This document shows, piece after piece, positions 54,462 through 64,000 of a stretch of DNA of 64,000 nt; the first letter of the stretch is position 1; each line of letters starts with the position of its first letter. A program made the translations under genes and the position numbers. The DNA is taken from NCBI RefSeq assembly GCF_947494555.1, contig NZ_CANLVF010000003.1:558001-622000 (forward strand), given 5' to 3'. Source of the DNA: an uncultured Roseibium sp. (GTDB lineage: Bacteria > Pseudomonadota > Alphaproteobacteria > Rhizobiales > Stappiaceae). The notes below the pieces were generated by a model that worked only from the letters and a program-made list of their open reading frames with translations, did no database searches and was not told where the DNA came from.

Positions 54462-55355
54462 TCAGAACGTCAGATCCTCCGTTTCGAAATAATCCAGGAC
54501 AGCCCTGATCGCATTAAAGCCAAGCGAACTCTCGCGCACATAAATTCCGGCGTCCCTGCGCGGCATGCCATGCAGGGTCGGACGAATTGTGAGCCCTTCG
54601 CTCTCCACGCGATTGGCCAGCTGCAACGGCGCGGACATGACGAAACCTCCCTCCTTGACCAGTTGAAGCCCGGTTGCGAATGAGGTGGTCCGGATATTGA
54701 TGATCGATTCCAGCGCGTCTTCAGGTGCGCAATATTCCTGAATGCGTTTTTCCGTCTTCGGATCGACCACAAAACTCACCCACCGGTATCCTGACAATTG
54801 CGCCGGATCGATATGTTCCTTGCGGGCGTGCGGGTCATCGGCGCGGACGACGATACCGTGTTCGACACTGGTAACGAACCTGATATGGACGCCATCCATC
54901 AGTTGTTCCGGCGGTATTATGCCCAGGTAGACGTCGATCTCACCCGTTTGCAGTGCCTTTCCCAGATCATGTCCGGTGTCCGTCCTCACTTCCAGTTTCA
55001 ACGCCGGGAACCGTGCATTGAGCCGCGCAAAGAGCTGGGCAACGCAGTTCAGGTGAAAGACCGGTCCGGCTCCTACTTTGAGAACCGGCAGCCCCGCGGT
55101 GCTGATCGTTGAAACTTCCTCGATGCATTGACGGTACTCGTGCTGAATGCGTTCCGCTCGTTTCAAAAACACTTTGCCCGCCGCCGTCAGCTTCATGCCG
55201 CGCCGGTCGCGTTCAAACAAAGCCGCGCCAACCTGATGTTCAAGATTGGCAATGCGTTTGGTGACCGACGGCTGTGTGAGAGCCAACTCGCCGCATGCCG
55301 CGGTCAGGGATTGGTGCCTGGCAACAGCCAAAAACGCAGTCAGGTTCTTATCCAT
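54462..55355 (-). CDS. LysR-family regulator of the sulfatase/TTT locus
   Basis: The 297-residue protein has the LysR helix-turn-helix at 1-60 (FLAVARHQSLTAACGELALT, QPSVTKRIANLEHQVG) and an effector domain with VLKVGAGPVFHLNCVAQLFA. It is divergent from the sulfatase-tctCBA operon and is its likely activator, with the sulfated compound or a product as inducer. An imperfect dyad at 55370-55395 lies between them. Confidence 0.93.
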   Translation of the reverse strand: MDKNLTAFLAVARHQSLTAACGELALTQPSVTKRIANLEHQVGAALFERDRRGMKLTAAGKVFLKRAERIQHEYRQCIEEVSTISTAGLPVLKVGAGPVFHLNCVAQLFARLNARFPALKLEVRTDTGHDLGKALQTGEIDVYLGIIPPEQLMDGVHIRFVTSVEHGIVVRADDPHARKEHIDPAQLSGYRWVSFVVDPKTEKRIQEYCAPEDALESIINIRTTSFATGLQLVKEGGFVMSAPLQLANRVESEGLTIRPTLHGMPRRDAGIYVRESSLGFNAIRAVLDYFETEDLTF

Positions 55356-55369
55356 GTGACATTCTTTTT

Positions 55370-55395
55370 TTGAATGAAAGCTATCAATAATTCAA
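55370..55395. promoter_or_regulatory. candidate LysR dyad upstream of the sulfatase operon
   Basis: TTGAAT (55370-55375) and ATTCAA (55390-55395) are inverted with a 14-bp AT-rich spacer between the divergent genes. The position fits a LysR activator site; the sequence support is weak. Confidence 0.4.
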
Positions 55396-55463
55396 TTTTA
55401 CAGAATATCTTGTTTCGATCAATGTGGGACAGGTTCGCGGAACAACAAGCTTTGGGAGGAGCA

Positions 55464-57062
55464 ATGCGGACGGTCCTGGTATTGTTTGACTCGCTCAACC
55501 GTCTGGCGCTCGGCGCCTATGGCGGCACCGCAGTGAAGACACCCAATTTCGATCGATTTGCCCGGCGCGCAGTGACGTTCGACAAGCACTATGTCGGCAG
55601 CTTGCCGTGTATGCCCGCACGGCGGGACATGCATACGGGCCGGCTCAATTTCATGCACCGGCATTGGGGCCCGCTTGAGCCCTTCGACGATTCGTTCGCA
55701 CGGCTCCTGAGCGATGCCGGTGTCTATTCGCACCTGATATCCGATCACCTTCACTACTTCGAAGACGGTGGCTGGGGCTACGCCAACGCCTTCGACAGCT
55801 GGGACTTTATCCGCGGGCAGGAATACGACGCCCTGAAAGCGCTCGCCGCGCCTCCGGTCGACAGGTTCAAACAGAAATTCGATCCCAGCCACTATCCGTT
55901 CGACAACCTGGCGAACGCTACGATCACGCGGGGCAACACGGACCGCATGGCCTGGAAACGGTCGAGGGCTGCCATCACACATGACTTCCTGAAAGAAGAG
56001 GCCGATTTTCCGACCGCCAAGTGTTTTAAGGCGGCGTTCGAGTTCCTGGACCTGAACAAGGAGGCCGACAACTGGTTCTTACAGCTCGAGTGTTTCGATC
56101 CGCATGAACCCTTCGTTGCGCCCGAACGCTTCAAGGAGGCGTATGAAAGTGGCTACAACGGTAAGATCCTGGATTGGCCGCTTTATGAAAAAGTCAGCAA
56201 TTCCAAACAGGAAATTGCCGAAATCCGGGGGAATTATGCCGCCCTCGTTGCGATGTGCGACGAGTATTTCGGCAAGCTTCTCGATCACTTCGACGCAAAC
56301 GATCATTGGGACGACACCTGCCTGATCCTGACAACCGATCACGGATTTCTTTTGTCGGAGCATGAGTGGTGGGGCAAGAACAGAATGCCCTACTATGAGG
56401 AGATATCTCACATCCCGCTCATGATCTGGCATCCAGAGCACGCGGATCAGTGCGGTTCGCGGCGCAAGAACCTGACGCAAACTCCGGATCTCATGCCGAC
56501 AATCCTTGAGATCCACCAGTGTCAGGTTCCTCCCAGTGTGACCGGCGTATCGTTAAACTCAATGCTTGCTGACGATACGCCGGTCCACGAAAGCCTGGCT
56601 TTCGGCATGTTCGCCGGGCCTGTCTGCGTGACCGACGGGCGCTACAGCTACTTCCGCTATCCTGAAGACCTGTCCGGTGAAAACCTCAATCTCTACACCC
56701 TGATGCCGACGCATCTGGCGTCTCATTTCACGATAAGCGAACTTCAGACCAGCCAACTGGCAGGTCCGTTCGACTTCACCAAGGGCGTGCCGTTGTTGAA
56801 AATACGGCTCGACCCGAAGAATACGCAGGTCGGTAACGACGGACAGACGCTCGAAGACTGCACGTCGGCGCTCTACGATCTGGAAGTTGACCCCGGGCAG
56901 ACGGCGCCCCTATCGAACGATGCCATTGTCGCCCGTCTGGCTGAGCGAATTGTCCATCATTTCACAGAGCATGACGCTCCGGCCGAGCTCTATACGCATT
57001 TCGGTCTTCACCGCGAATTCGCACCTGAGAAGGAAGCGGCAGGACACGCTGCCGAGGCTTGA
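55464..57062 (+). CDS. sulfatase (alkaline-phosphatase superfamily, Cys type)
   Basis: The 532-residue enzyme hydrolyses a sulfate ester (or a related phosphonate ester). The formylglycine site is LPCMPARRDMHTGR, with Cys49 as the residue to be oxidised. TTDHGFLLSEHEWWGKN and HIPLMIWHP are the metal and phosphate-like ends. The first metal motif reads LFDSLN, where a DD pair is more usual. No signal peptide: it works in the cytoplasm, which fits an imported substrate. The ATG at 55464 follows GGGAGGAG; the frame open from 55374 is not used. No FGE/AslB maturase is near. Confidence 0.92.
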   Translation: MRTVLVLFDSLNRLALGAYGGTAVKTPNFDRFARRAVTFDKHYVGSLPCMPARRDMHTGRLNFMHRHWGPLEPFDDSFARLLSDAGVYSHLISDHLHYFEDGGWGYANAFDSWDFIRGQEYDALKALAAPPVDRFKQKFDPSHYPFDNLANATITRGNTDRMAWKRSRAAITHDFLKEEADFPTAKCFKAAFEFLDLNKEADNWFLQLECFDPHEPFVAPERFKEAYESGYNGKILDWPLYEKVSNSKQEIAEIRGNYAALVAMCDEYFGKLLDHFDANDHWDDTCLILTTDHGFLLSEHEWWGKNRMPYYEEISHIPLMIWHPEHADQCGSRRKNLTQTPDLMPTILEIHQCQVPPSVTGVSLNSMLADDTPVHESLAFGMFAGPVCVTDGRYSYFRYPEDLSGENLNLYTLMPTHLASHFTISELQTSQLAGPFDFTKGVPLLKIRLDPKNTQVGNDGQTLEDCTSALYDLEVDPGQTAPLSNDAIVARLAERIVHHFTEHDAPAELYTHFGLHREFAPEKEAAGHAAEA

Positions 57063-57086
57063 AAACACCATTTGGAGGAGGAAAAC

Positions 57087-58088
57087 ATGAAGCTACCGAA
57101 GTCCCTGCGCACGATTGCTGCGACAGCTGCGATCGTGACGATGTCAGCCGGATCGGCAATTGCCGAATTTCCCGAACGCACCATCGAACTGATCCATCCC
57201 TGGGGCCCAGGAAATGCGATGTCCGTCAGCCAGCTCATTGCCAAGGCAATGGGAGAAGAACTCGGGGTCGACATGCCGGTGATCTCGACACCCGGCGCTG
57301 CCGGAACGAAGGGGCAAAAAACCGCCATGTCGCGTCCTGCCGACGGATACACCGTATTCGACGGGTACGTTGCACCGCTGGTGTTGCAGCCGATCCTCGG
57401 AAATGCCGACTGGACGTTCAGCGACTTCAAGCCGCTCAACGCGGCGGTTTCCAACGCCTTTGCCATTGGCGGGCGGGTTGACGAAACCCGCTGGTCCAAC
57501 TTTGAAGAGATGATGGAATACGGCCGGGCAAATCCGGGCGAACTCCGGTACTCGTCCGGATCCAGGAACAACCTGCCGCACATGGTGATCGCGAAGGTTC
57601 TTCAGTCCTACGGTGTCGTGGCGCAGAATATCCCCTATACGCAGGACGGAAACGCGGTCAAGGATCTCAAGTCGGGCGTGCTTGACTTCTCGTTTATCAA
57701 TGTCGGCAACTACATTCAGGACAAACCGGCCTTCAATATCATGCTGGTGCTGTCTGAACTGCCGGGGGCGAAAGCGTCCTACGACGGTGCGCCCAGCATT
57801 GCAGATCTCGATATCGATCTCGGCCTGTCCGGACTTGCGCCCATGGGCTGGACCTGGTGGATCGTACACAAGGACACTCCGGACGATGTCACCGAAAAGC
57901 TTCGTTCCGCAATGTCTGCGGCAATGCAGCGTCCGGACGTGCGGGGGGCGATTGAAAAGGTCGGGTTCGTTCCCCTGGAATGGGATCACAGCCAGTATGA
58001 AGAGGTTGTCGGTCCGGTCCTCGATCAGCTTTCCGCGATGGGCAACGCCTTGAAGTGGGAAGAAGAAGAACTGAAGAAACTCAACTAG
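57087..58088 (+). CDS. tctC: TTT transporter substrate-binding protein (TctC/Bug)
   Basis: The 333-residue precursor has a signal peptide (TAAIVTMSAGSAIA). The mature protein shows the Bug/TctC plan: FPERTIELIHPWGPGNAMSV, then GTKGQKTAMSRPADGYTVF and YSSGSRNNLPHMVIAKVL. These proteins bind carboxylates for the tripartite tricarboxylate transporter. Next to a cytoplasmic sulfatase, the ligand may be a sulfated carboxylate. GGAGGAG precedes the ATG at 57087. Confidence 0.94.
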   Translation: MKLPKSLRTIAATAAIVTMSAGSAIAEFPERTIELIHPWGPGNAMSVSQLIAKAMGEELGVDMPVISTPGAAGTKGQKTAMSRPADGYTVFDGYVAPLVLQPILGNADWTFSDFKPLNAAVSNAFAIGGRVDETRWSNFEEMMEYGRANPGELRYSSGSRNNLPHMVIAKVLQSYGVVAQNIPYTQDGNAVKDLKSGVLDFSFINVGNYIQDKPAFNIMLVLSELPGAKASYDGAPSIADLDIDLGLSGLAPMGWTWWIVHKDTPDDVTEKLRSAMSAAMQRPDVRGAIEKVGFVPLEWDHSQYEEVVGPVLDQLSAMGNALKWEEEELKKLN

Positions 58089-58103
58089 AGCGACACGACG
58101 GCG

Positions 58104-58586
58104 ATGACCTCAAGAACCCTGGCCTTGCTGGTGACCGCCTTCTTTGCGGTCATCGTCGGCATTGTGTTTCAACAGATCCACACGTCCATGCATGAACAGG
58201 GGATCGCCAGTGGCGGTCCCTACGACAATGCGGCGGCCTATCCGCGCGCCGTTGCCATCGCAATTGCCGCGCTCGTTCTCGTTCAGCTTCTGGCGGACTT
58301 CATTTCGGACCGAAAAGAAACCATGAGGCTGCCGCCTGACGCCTTCAAGAGAGCTGTCGGCCTGCTAGTTGTCTTCGCCGTCTACCTTTGCTGTCTCGGG
58401 CCACTTGGATACCACCTGACGACAACGCCGATGGTCTTTGCAATCATGTTTATCTGCGGTGCACGGCAATTTGGAAAAATGCTGATTGCAGCGCTCGTCA
58501 TGTCTTTCGGGTTTGCCTTCGTATTCGAGAAATTCCTCAACGTGGTCCTGCCGGGCGGCGTCTTCAGACTGAATATTCCGTGGTAG
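58104..58586 (+). CDS. tctB: TTT transporter small membrane subunit (TctB)
   Basis: The 160-residue protein has four membrane helices and the TctB layout (LALLVTAFFAVIVGIVFQQI; LLVVFAVYLCCLGPLGYHLT). It works with TctA in the membrane. It lies 15 bp after tctC and 6 bp before tctA. Confidence 0.92.
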   Translation: MTSRTLALLVTAFFAVIVGIVFQQIHTSMHEQGIASGGPYDNAAAYPRAVAIAIAALVLVQLLADFISDRKETMRLPPDAFKRAVGLLVVFAVYLCCLGPLGYHLTTTPMVFAIMFICGARQFGKMLIAALVMSFGFAFVFEKFLNVVLPGGVFRLNIPW

Positions 58587-58592
58587 ACATCC

Positions 58593-60098
58593 ATGCTCTT
58601 TGAATCTCTCCTTGCCGGGTTCCAGCTTTTTCTGACACCTCTGGCAATCGGCCTGACATTTATCGGCATTCTGATCGGTCTTCTTGTCGGCGCGATGCCG
58701 GGCCTGGGTCCTTTGATGGGCATCATCCTTTTGCTGCCGGTCGCGATCGGATTGCCGCCGGTCGCCGCGATGGGATTTCTGATTGCCATCTTCGTCGGCG
58801 GGTCCTGTGGCGGCTCCATTTCGGCCATTCTGCTGCGTATCCCCGGAACACCACTGGCTGCGGCCACTCTGTTTGACGGGTATCCCATGGCCCAGAAAGG
58901 ACGGGCGGCGGACGCAATCGGGATCGCCATTTCTGCGTCCGCCATCGGCGGCCTTATCGGTGGGGTCGTGCTGATCTCCGCTTCGCCTTTGTTGGCAAAG
59001 TTCGCCAGCGGTTTCGCGCCTCCGGAATACGCCATGCTCGCCATTACGGGCCTGTTTGCCATCGCGATCATCTCCGGCGGTTCGTTGATCAAGGGCTTGA
59101 TCTCCGGCTGCTTCGGACTTTTGCTGGCAACCATCGGAACGGACGAATTTTCAACCGGCTACCGTTTCACTTTCGGTACGCACCATATGCTCAACGGCTT
59201 CCATATCGTCGCTGTCGTCGTCGGCCTCTTCGCGATTTCGGAAATGGTCTACCAGGTGATCGGCAACGACCTTCTCAAAAAGCCCGACATCAAGGTCGAG
59301 CGGCCAGGCTTCGGTTCGCTTCTCAGGACGCTTCGGCACTGGGGCAACCTGATCAGGTCTTCCGCGATCGGTGTTTTCTTTGGCGCGCTTCCCGGGGCGG
59401 GCGGCGTGATCAGTTCCTTCAGTGCCTATGCGATTGCAAAATCCGCGGCCAAAGAAGGTGAGAAATACGGAGAAGGCGCAGAAGGTGGGGTCGTTGCGAC
59501 CGAGAGCGCCAACAATGCCACAGTCGGGGGTACGCTCGTACCTTCACTGGCGCTCGGAATACCGGGTGATGCCTCGTCGGCGATGCTGCTTGGCGCCTTG
59601 CTGATCCTGGGTTTCGTTCCAGGTCCGATCCTCTTTGAGCAGGAACCGGAATTCGTCGGCGGCATTTTCCTGGTCTATATGGCGTCCAACGTCTTTCTGC
59701 TGTTTGCGGGCATCCTGGCGACGCCATTTTTCGTTTATGTCCTGCGCATACCGAAATTCTACCTGATACCAATCATTCTGATCCTGTGTTCAATCGGTAC
59801 CTTTGCCCTGCAGGCCTCGGTATTCGACCTGATGGTCATGTTCGGTTTCGGTCTGGTCGGGATCCTGTTCCGGGCCGCCAACTATCCATTGGCACCGATC
59901 GTGATCGGCATCATCCTCGGACCCATTCTGGAAAACAATCTCCGTCGCGCCCTGCTGATCTCCAGAGAGGGATATTGGATTTTCCTCGATCGTCCGGTCT
60001 CCGCCACGCTCGTTTGCGTGAACGTGCTTCTGGTGGCCGGAGCACTCTATTATGCCTGTCGGAACCGAAAGCGATTTTTCACAAAGCAGGAGGTTTGA
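58593..60098 (+). CDS. tctA: TTT transporter large membrane subunit (TctA)
   Basis: The 501-residue, about 12-helix protein is a typical TctA. GLLVGAMPGLGPLMGIILLL and GGSISAILLRIPGTPLAAAT form the conserved first module, and GALPGAGGVISSFSAYAIAK with ATESANNATVGGTLVPSLAL the second. It forms the transport path with TctB. It ends the operon. Confidence 0.96.
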   Translation: MLFESLLAGFQLFLTPLAIGLTFIGILIGLLVGAMPGLGPLMGIILLLPVAIGLPPVAAMGFLIAIFVGGSCGGSISAILLRIPGTPLAAATLFDGYPMAQKGRAADAIGIAISASAIGGLIGGVVLISASPLLAKFASGFAPPEYAMLAITGLFAIAIISGGSLIKGLISGCFGLLLATIGTDEFSTGYRFTFGTHHMLNGFHIVAVVVGLFAISEMVYQVIGNDLLKKPDIKVERPGFGSLLRTLRHWGNLIRSSAIGVFFGALPGAGGVISSFSAYAIAKSAAKEGEKYGEGAEGGVVATESANNATVGGTLVPSLALGIPGDASSAMLLGALLILGFVPGPILFEQEPEFVGGIFLVYMASNVFLLFAGILATPFFVYVLRIPKFYLIPIILILCSIGTFALQASVFDLMVMFGFGLVGILFRAANYPLAPIVIGIILGPILENNLRRALLISREGYWIFLDRPVSATLVCVNVLLVAGALYYACRNRKRFFTKQEV

Positions 60099-60167
60099 CC
60101 TGGCGAAAACCCGAAACGCCAAATCTGTTTGAAGACGGATCAGACTTCAGCACAAAGCGGCATTCAC

Positions 60168-61187
60168 TCAGGGGTCTGTTTCCGCCAGCGCAAGCAGTTG
60201 CTCGGCGGTCTGCGAACAGGTGGCTACGTGGGTTGCGTAGTTGCCGCGAATGGCCGCAAGCATGGGTGCCGCGCGATCCGGGCCGACCCCAACCAGCAGA
60301 CCCATATCCTTGTTGCGCATCTCGTCCAGCGTGACCGCAATCATCCGGTCTTCGATGTCCCTGTTGAGACCATTGCCGTACCGGTCAATCAATCGGCCGC
60401 AGATAACCCCAATCGCACCGTCTCCGGCACAGGTCTCGACGTCGGCTCTGTCAAGGAGACCTGTATGCACCACATGGCTGTCTTCACCGCAGGTGCCACA
60501 GGCAAAAACCGTTTTGTTGCAAGTGGCAACAGCTTCCAGTTGTGCCTGGATAACCGGCTCCTCCTTCAACCGCTCAACAAGGCTCTTGTCGGACAAGACC
60601 AGCGGGACGTGCAGATTGACACAGTGGGCGCTGTAGCGCCTTGCAAGCGTGGCGGAGCAGGTCTCGGCAGCAAACCCCAGTGCGGCAGGACGCGATCCCA
60701 CAAGCTGGACCACAGTCAGGCCCTCGACGGCAACGCGTGGTGCGGCTTCAGCAACGCGATAGACTGTTTCACCCCATGCCACGCCCAGCCGGTCACCCGG
60801 CTTCAGCAAACTGGGCAGCCAATCGGCGACGACCCGCGTTACCCGATCAAGAGACTGTTCATTGCTGCCGGAAGCGGACGGCACGACCACGGCATCTTGA
60901 AGACCGAACCGTTCGACGATCCGGCGCGCAAGTTCCTGGTTCCGAAAGACGTCGGTGTCGAGCGAAATCCGCACATAGTCACGCTTTCGCGCCTCCGCCA
61001 GATAGTTGACTACCGTTGCCCGCGAGATGCCGAGCCGTTCGGCAATGTCATTCTGATTCATGCCATCATGATAGTAGCACCAGGTCACTTCGATGATTGC
61101 GTCCTCCTGGGTGCGCGCCCGCGTGGCGATGGAGCGAGGTCCACCCCTGCCGTCCGCCGGCACCGACCTGGAAGGACCCGGGCTCAT
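60168..61187 (-). CDS. SorC/DeoR-type regulator of the methylthioribose locus
   Basis: The 339-residue protein has an HTH at about 30-75 ([20 protein letters not shown]) and a SorC sugar-binding domain (about 85-335) with [15 protein letters not shown]. SorC proteins bind phosphorylated sugars; here 5-methylthioribose-1-phosphate is likely. Its start overlaps the mtnA stop by 4 bp. It probably controls both arms of the locus at 63601-63627. Confidence 0.93.
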   Translation of the reverse strand: MSPGPSRSVPADGRGGPRSIATRARTQEDAIIEVTWCYYHDGMNQNDIAERLGISRATVVNYLAEARKRDYVRISLDTDVFRNQELARRIVERFGLQDAVVVPSASGSNEQSLDRVTRVVADWLPSLLKPGDRLGVAWGETVYRVAEAAPRVAVEGLTVVQLVGSRPAALGFAAETCSATLARRYSAHCVNLHVPLVLSDKSLVERLKEEPVIQAQLEAVATCNKTVFACGTCGEDSHVVHTGLLDRADVETCAGDGAIGVICGRLIDRYGNGLNRDIEDRMIAVTLDEMRNKDMGLLVGVGPDRAAPMLAAIRGNYATHVATCSQTAEQLLALAETDP

Positions 61188-62293
61188 GCGCTTTTGGCAA
61201 GCTTGGCCAGATCGGGAAAAAGCTCTGCCAAACCCTCGGCGCTTGCTTCACACACACCTCGTTCGGTAATCAGCCCGCTGACGAGATGGTTCGGTGTCAC
61301 GTCGAAGGCAGGGTTGCCGCCGGGCGTGCCAATCGGAGTAACCTGCACCCGCCCAATTGTGCCTTCAGGGGTCAGGCCCTGGACGTGGGTGACCTCCTGC
61401 TCCGCCCGTTCTTCAATCGGAATTTCGGCAACACCGTCAGAAACGCTCCAGTCAATCGTCGGCGACGGCAATGCGACGTAAAACGGAATATTGTTGGCCT
61501 TTGCGGCGAGCGCTTTCAAATAGGTTCCGATCTTGTTGCAGACGTCACCACGGCGCGTCGTCCGGTCCGTCCCCGTGATGACGACATCGACGAGACCATG
61601 CTGCATCAGATGCCCGCCCGCATTGTCGGTGACATAAGTGTGCGGAATTCCATGACTTCCAAGTTCCCAGGCGGTGAGTACTCCCTGGTTGCGTGGCCGT
61701 GTTTCATCGACCCAGATATGGATCGGGATGCCGTTGTCGTGGGCCTGGTAAATCGGGCTCGTGGCGGTTCCCCAATCCACTGTGGCAATCCAGCCGGCAT
61801 TGCAATGCGTCAGGATGCGGACCGGTTCGCCCGACGGTTTCCCCGCCGCAATCTTTCGAATGATCTCCAGCCCGTGCTGGCCGATGTTGAAGTTGATGTC
61901 GACGTCTTCATCAGAAATTTCGTGCGCAAGACGCAGGGCGGCTTCCGCGCGATCGCCTTCTGCAAGAGGCATCAGATGTGCACGGCAACGATTGAGCGCC
62001 CAACGCAGATTGATCGCGGTTGGACGGGTCTTGTCCAAATACTCCCAGGCCTTTTGCAGGTTCTGGTCCGAGGGATCCAGTTTGGCGGCCAACGCCATGC
62101 CATAGGCGGCTGTTGCACCGATCAGCGGCGCGCCGCGTACACGCATCTCTATGATCGCGTCGGCGAAGTCCTTTAGCGTGTCGACCTGCTGAATGCGGAA
62201 TTCATGGGGCAGCCAGCGTTGATCGATAATCTGGAGCGCGCCCTTGCCTTCATCCCACCAGAGCGAACGGTAGTGGGTCCCATTGACTTTCAT
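61184..62293 (-). CDS. mtnA: S-methyl-5-thioribose-1-phosphate isomerase
   Basis: The 369-residue isomerase turns methylthioribose-1-phosphate into methylthioribulose-1-phosphate in methionine salvage. Motifs: [38 protein letters not shown] with the catalytic Cys, ETRPRNQG, and [20 protein letters not shown] with the catalytic Asp. It overlaps mtnK and the SorC gene by 4 bp at each end, so all three are translated as a unit. Confidence 0.97.
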   Translation of the reverse strand: MKVNGTHYRSLWWDEGKGALQIIDQRWLPHEFRIQQVDTLKDFADAIIEMRVRGAPLIGATAAYGMALAAKLDPSDQNLQKAWEYLDKTRPTAINLRWALNRCRAHLMPLAEGDRAEAALRLAHEISDEDVDINFNIGQHGLEIIRKIAAGKPSGEPVRILTHCNAGWIATVDWGTATSPIYQAHDNGIPIHIWVDETRPRNQGVLTAWELGSHGIPHTYVTDNAGGHLMQHGLVDVVITGTDRTTRRGDVCNKIGTYLKALAAKANNIPFYVALPSPTIDWSVSDGVAEIPIEERAEQEVTHVQGLTPEGTIGRVQVTPIGTPGGNPAFDVTPNHLVSGLITERGVCEASAEGLAELFPDLAKLAKSA

Positions 62294-63552
62294 AGGATGT
62301 CCTCAGTGTTGATTTTGCGTGCGAGGGCCAGCACGTCGTTGATGGAACCGAAACTGCCCGCTTCCCGGATCAATTGCGCACCCATGTGCAAATTGCGCGC
62401 TTCCAATTTCGCCTTAAGCGCCTTGTCCTCGATTTCCTCGAAGTCGGCATTGTGGGCGAGCGACAAGGTCCTGCGGTGCATTTCTATCCCGCAGAAGCCC
62501 ATCGCGTCGGTCATGATTTCAGCCAGCAGTTCGTCGCAGGCATCAGCCGAATGATGTCCCTGGTCTTCAAACAGCGCACCGGGATAGAGCATGCCGGTCC
62601 GCTCGGTTTGCCACAGCTGCTTGAACTCGTCCTCGAATGCGCCAACGGTCTCGGTGATGACAGACAGAAGCCATTCCTGATATCCGGCCAATTCCCCTGC
62701 ACCGCGGTGCGCTGGCTGACTGAAATAGGCCATCAGAAAGTTTGCCAGCAGCATGCCGATGTCGAACCCCATCGGTCCGTACTGAACGAACTCCGGATCG
62801 ATGACACGGGTTTGCGTATCGGTCGACATGATCGATCCGCTATGCAGATCGCCATGCACCATCGTCTCCGTGTTGGAGGCAAACTTCATCAACAGGCGCT
62901 GCACCTTGGCCTTCAGGCGCGCATCAGACCGGAGCGCAGACACCACCGGCTCGAGCCCATCGGTATGATGGTTCATTTCCGCTTCGTGATAGGGATCGGT
63001 GAAGACCAGCGCCTCAGTGATCGCCGGAATTTCAATGTTGCCGGCAAACAGGCTGACATCCTGTTTCTTGTCGGCACTCTTCATTGACAGTTCCGATCCC
63101 CGAAAAGCTGTCCGGGCACAAAACTTGCCGAGAAACTCACCCAGGCCTGCAACCTGTTCTCCGTCAATGAGCTTGCGGCGGAGGATCTTGTGAGGAGCAA
63201 TGTACTCCATCACGATCAGCGCCTGCTCTTCATCGAAGTGATAAATGGCAGGGACCGAGCCTGGATCTCTCTGTTCCTGCCGCAGCAAAGCGTGGTTCTC
63301 GAAAAAGGCCCGGTAGAGTGGCAATGGCCAACTGTCGCCGACAAGGCGCACATAAGGCAGCGCCTGTTTGACGACTACGGTTCCCTGCGGCCCCTCAACG
63401 ATAAAAACCAGGTTCAGATTGCCGTCACCGACCTCGCTCACGGTCCAGCCAGCCGGATCCTGTCCGACACGTTTTGCCACGGCGGCGACTGGCGCCAGAC
63501 GAGCTGCGAGGTCCTCCGGCGACAATGGCCGATACTGCTCCGGCGTATCCAT
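62290..63552 (-). CDS. mtnK: S-methyl-5-thioribose kinase
   Basis: The 420-residue kinase has the APH-like fold: [20 protein letters not shown] (nucleotide loop), [20 protein letters not shown] (catalytic loop) and [20 protein letters not shown] (metal). It phosphorylates methylthioribose, made from methylthioadenosine. The ATG at 63552 is chosen; the frame continues to a TTG at 63564, too close to GGGAGGA. It starts the operon with mtnA and the SorC gene. Confidence 0.96.
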   Translation of the reverse strand: MDTPEQYRPLSPEDLAARLAPVAAVAKRVGQDPAGWTVSEVGDGNLNLVFIVEGPQGTVVVKQALPYVRLVGDSWPLPLYRAFFENHALLRQEQRDPGSVPAIYHFDEEQALIVMEYIAPHKILRRKLIDGEQVAGLGEFLGKFCARTAFRGSELSMKSADKKQDVSLFAGNIEIPAITEALVFTDPYHEAEMNHHTDGLEPVVSALRSDARLKAKVQRLLMKFASNTETMVHGDLHSGSIMSTDTQTRVIDPEFVQYGPMGFDIGMLLANFLMAYFSQPAHRGAGELAGYQEWLLSVITETVGAFEDEFKQLWQTERTGMLYPGALFEDQGHHSADACDELLAEIMTDAMGFCGIEMHRRTLSLAHNADFEEIEDKALKAKLEARNLHMGAQLIREAGSFGSINDVLALARKINTEDIL

Positions 63553-63600
63553 GACTGCGTTCAATCCTCCCTTTTCCGCTCAGATAATGATCGAGTTTAT

Positions 63601-63627
63601 TCAAAAGTCAACTTAGTTGACAAATGA
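63601..63627. promoter_or_regulatory. palindromic operator between the methylthioribose genes
   Basis: TCA-N3-GTCAAC-TTA-GTTGAC-N3-TGA is symmetrical, with the GTCAAC/GTTGAC core perfect. It lies between mtnK and the divergent ABC gene, where the SorC regulator could control both. Confidence 0.72.
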
Positions 63628-63689
63628 CTATATTGCATGTTGTATCAATGACAAGCGGGAGAGGAGCCCGCAAAAAATTGGGAGGAACG

Positions 63690-64000
63690 GTGCAAAACGT
63701 CACCTGCAAACTCCGCGGTCTGGAAAAGTCCTTCGGGCAGAATCACGTTCTCAAGGGCATCGATCTGGATCTGCGGTCCGGGGAAGTCACTGCGTTGATG
63801 GGGGCCAACGGTGCCGGCAAGTCAACGCTCGTCAAAGTGCTGTGCGGCTACCACTTTGCCGACGCAGGTGAGATCGAGCTTGGCGGAAAACCGTTTTCGC
63901 CGGCAGACGCCGCAGACGCGATCTCCAAAGGCGTCGTGACCGTTCACCAGTCCATTGACGATGGCGTCATCCCCGACCTTGACGTTGCGACCAACCTGAC
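63690..64000 (+). CDS. sugar ABC transporter ATPase, C-terminus cut by window edge
   Basis: The frame is open from a GTG at 63690, behind GGGAGGA, to the right edge (about 103 residues). NVTCKLRGLEKSFGQNHVLK and MGANGAGKSTLVKVLCGY (Walker A) are those of the RbsA/XylG (CUT2) group. The remainder, including a probable second ATPase half, is outside. Divergence from mtnK suggests it drives uptake of methylthioribose or a related sugar. Confidence 0.9.
   Translation, partial: MQNVTCKLRGLEKSFGQNHVLKGIDLDLRSGEVTALMGANGAGKSTLVKVLCGYHFADAGEIELGGKPFSPADAADAISKGVVTVHQSIDDGVIPDLDVATNL

Noticed and set aside
60129..61481. 450-residue plus-strand frame over the SorC and mtnA genes
   Set aside because: It is antisense to two certain genes and has no protein-like pattern.

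Overview
The window is a GC-rich alphaproteobacterial chromosome segment, probably from a metabolically versatile (marine or rhizobial-type) member of Hyphomicrobiales/Rhodobacterales; a Roseibium/Stappia-like organism would fit, but this is inference from gene content, not a taxonomic proof. The clearest markers are the tRNA-Ala / TIGR02300 (FYDLN-acid) / aroA / cmk / rpsA neighbourhood, a class II (CP4-like) AroA, and the very high density of TRAP, TTT and ABC uptake systems with dedicated regulators. No insertion sequence, phage, integrase, CRISPR array or rRNA operon was seen. Both window edges cut a gene: a WD40-like exported protein on the left and a sugar-type ABC ATPase on the right.

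Layout. 1-10.5 kb: partial WD40 protein, a large PAS-GGDEF-EAL c-di-GMP protein, an alpha/beta hydrolase, two EamA exporters, a GFA-type zinc protein divergent from a WYL regulator, a hemerythrin-like protein, an HxlR regulator with a tandem-palindrome operator, and a cold-shock protein. 10.5-15.9 kb: a complete Yjf-type envelope-stress cluster, arranged as two divergent operons (yjfI-yjfJ-yjfC-like ATP-grasp one way; a VGYGD potassium channel with RCK domain plus yjfK-yjfL-yjfM the other). 15.9-28.6 kb: a mosaic of single genes and pairs (LysR/NADP-binding reductase, GltS/DUF4105, bicupin/amine oxidase, DUF3429, DUF4174, DUF302, IsdG-like monooxygenase, a secreted FAS1-RTX protein, MFS/PF06684 pair, HTH-GAF regulator).

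28.6-44.4 kb is a catabolic block. uxuA is divergent from a GntR regulator, a DctPQM TRAP transporter and a zinc polyol-type dehydrogenase: a hexuronate/aldonate (L-gulonate, L-idonate or D-mannonate) module. Next comes a six-gene ABC operon (binding protein, two permeases, ATPase, tandem-domain glycerophosphodiesterase, LacI regulator) behind a perfect 18-bp operator, then a divergent amidase. Both binding-protein genes here are followed by GC-rich stem-loops, probably to raise their expression over the permeases.

44.4-49.5 kb is housekeeping: tRNA-Ala(GGC), a TIGR02300 protein, aroA-cmk, and rpsA with its leader and terminator. 49.6-52.3 kb holds the most intriguing unit: an NrtR-like regulator with a degenerate Nudix box behind an inverted repeat, an SPFH/band-7 protein and a divergent NAD-kinase-fold protein, apparently one operon. 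52.3-64 kb: DUF3616 exported protein, EamA exporter, a LysR-controlled cytoplasmic sulfatase coupled to a TctCBA transporter, and a methylthioribose salvage locus (mtnK-mtnA-SorC regulator, divergent from an ABC sugar importer).
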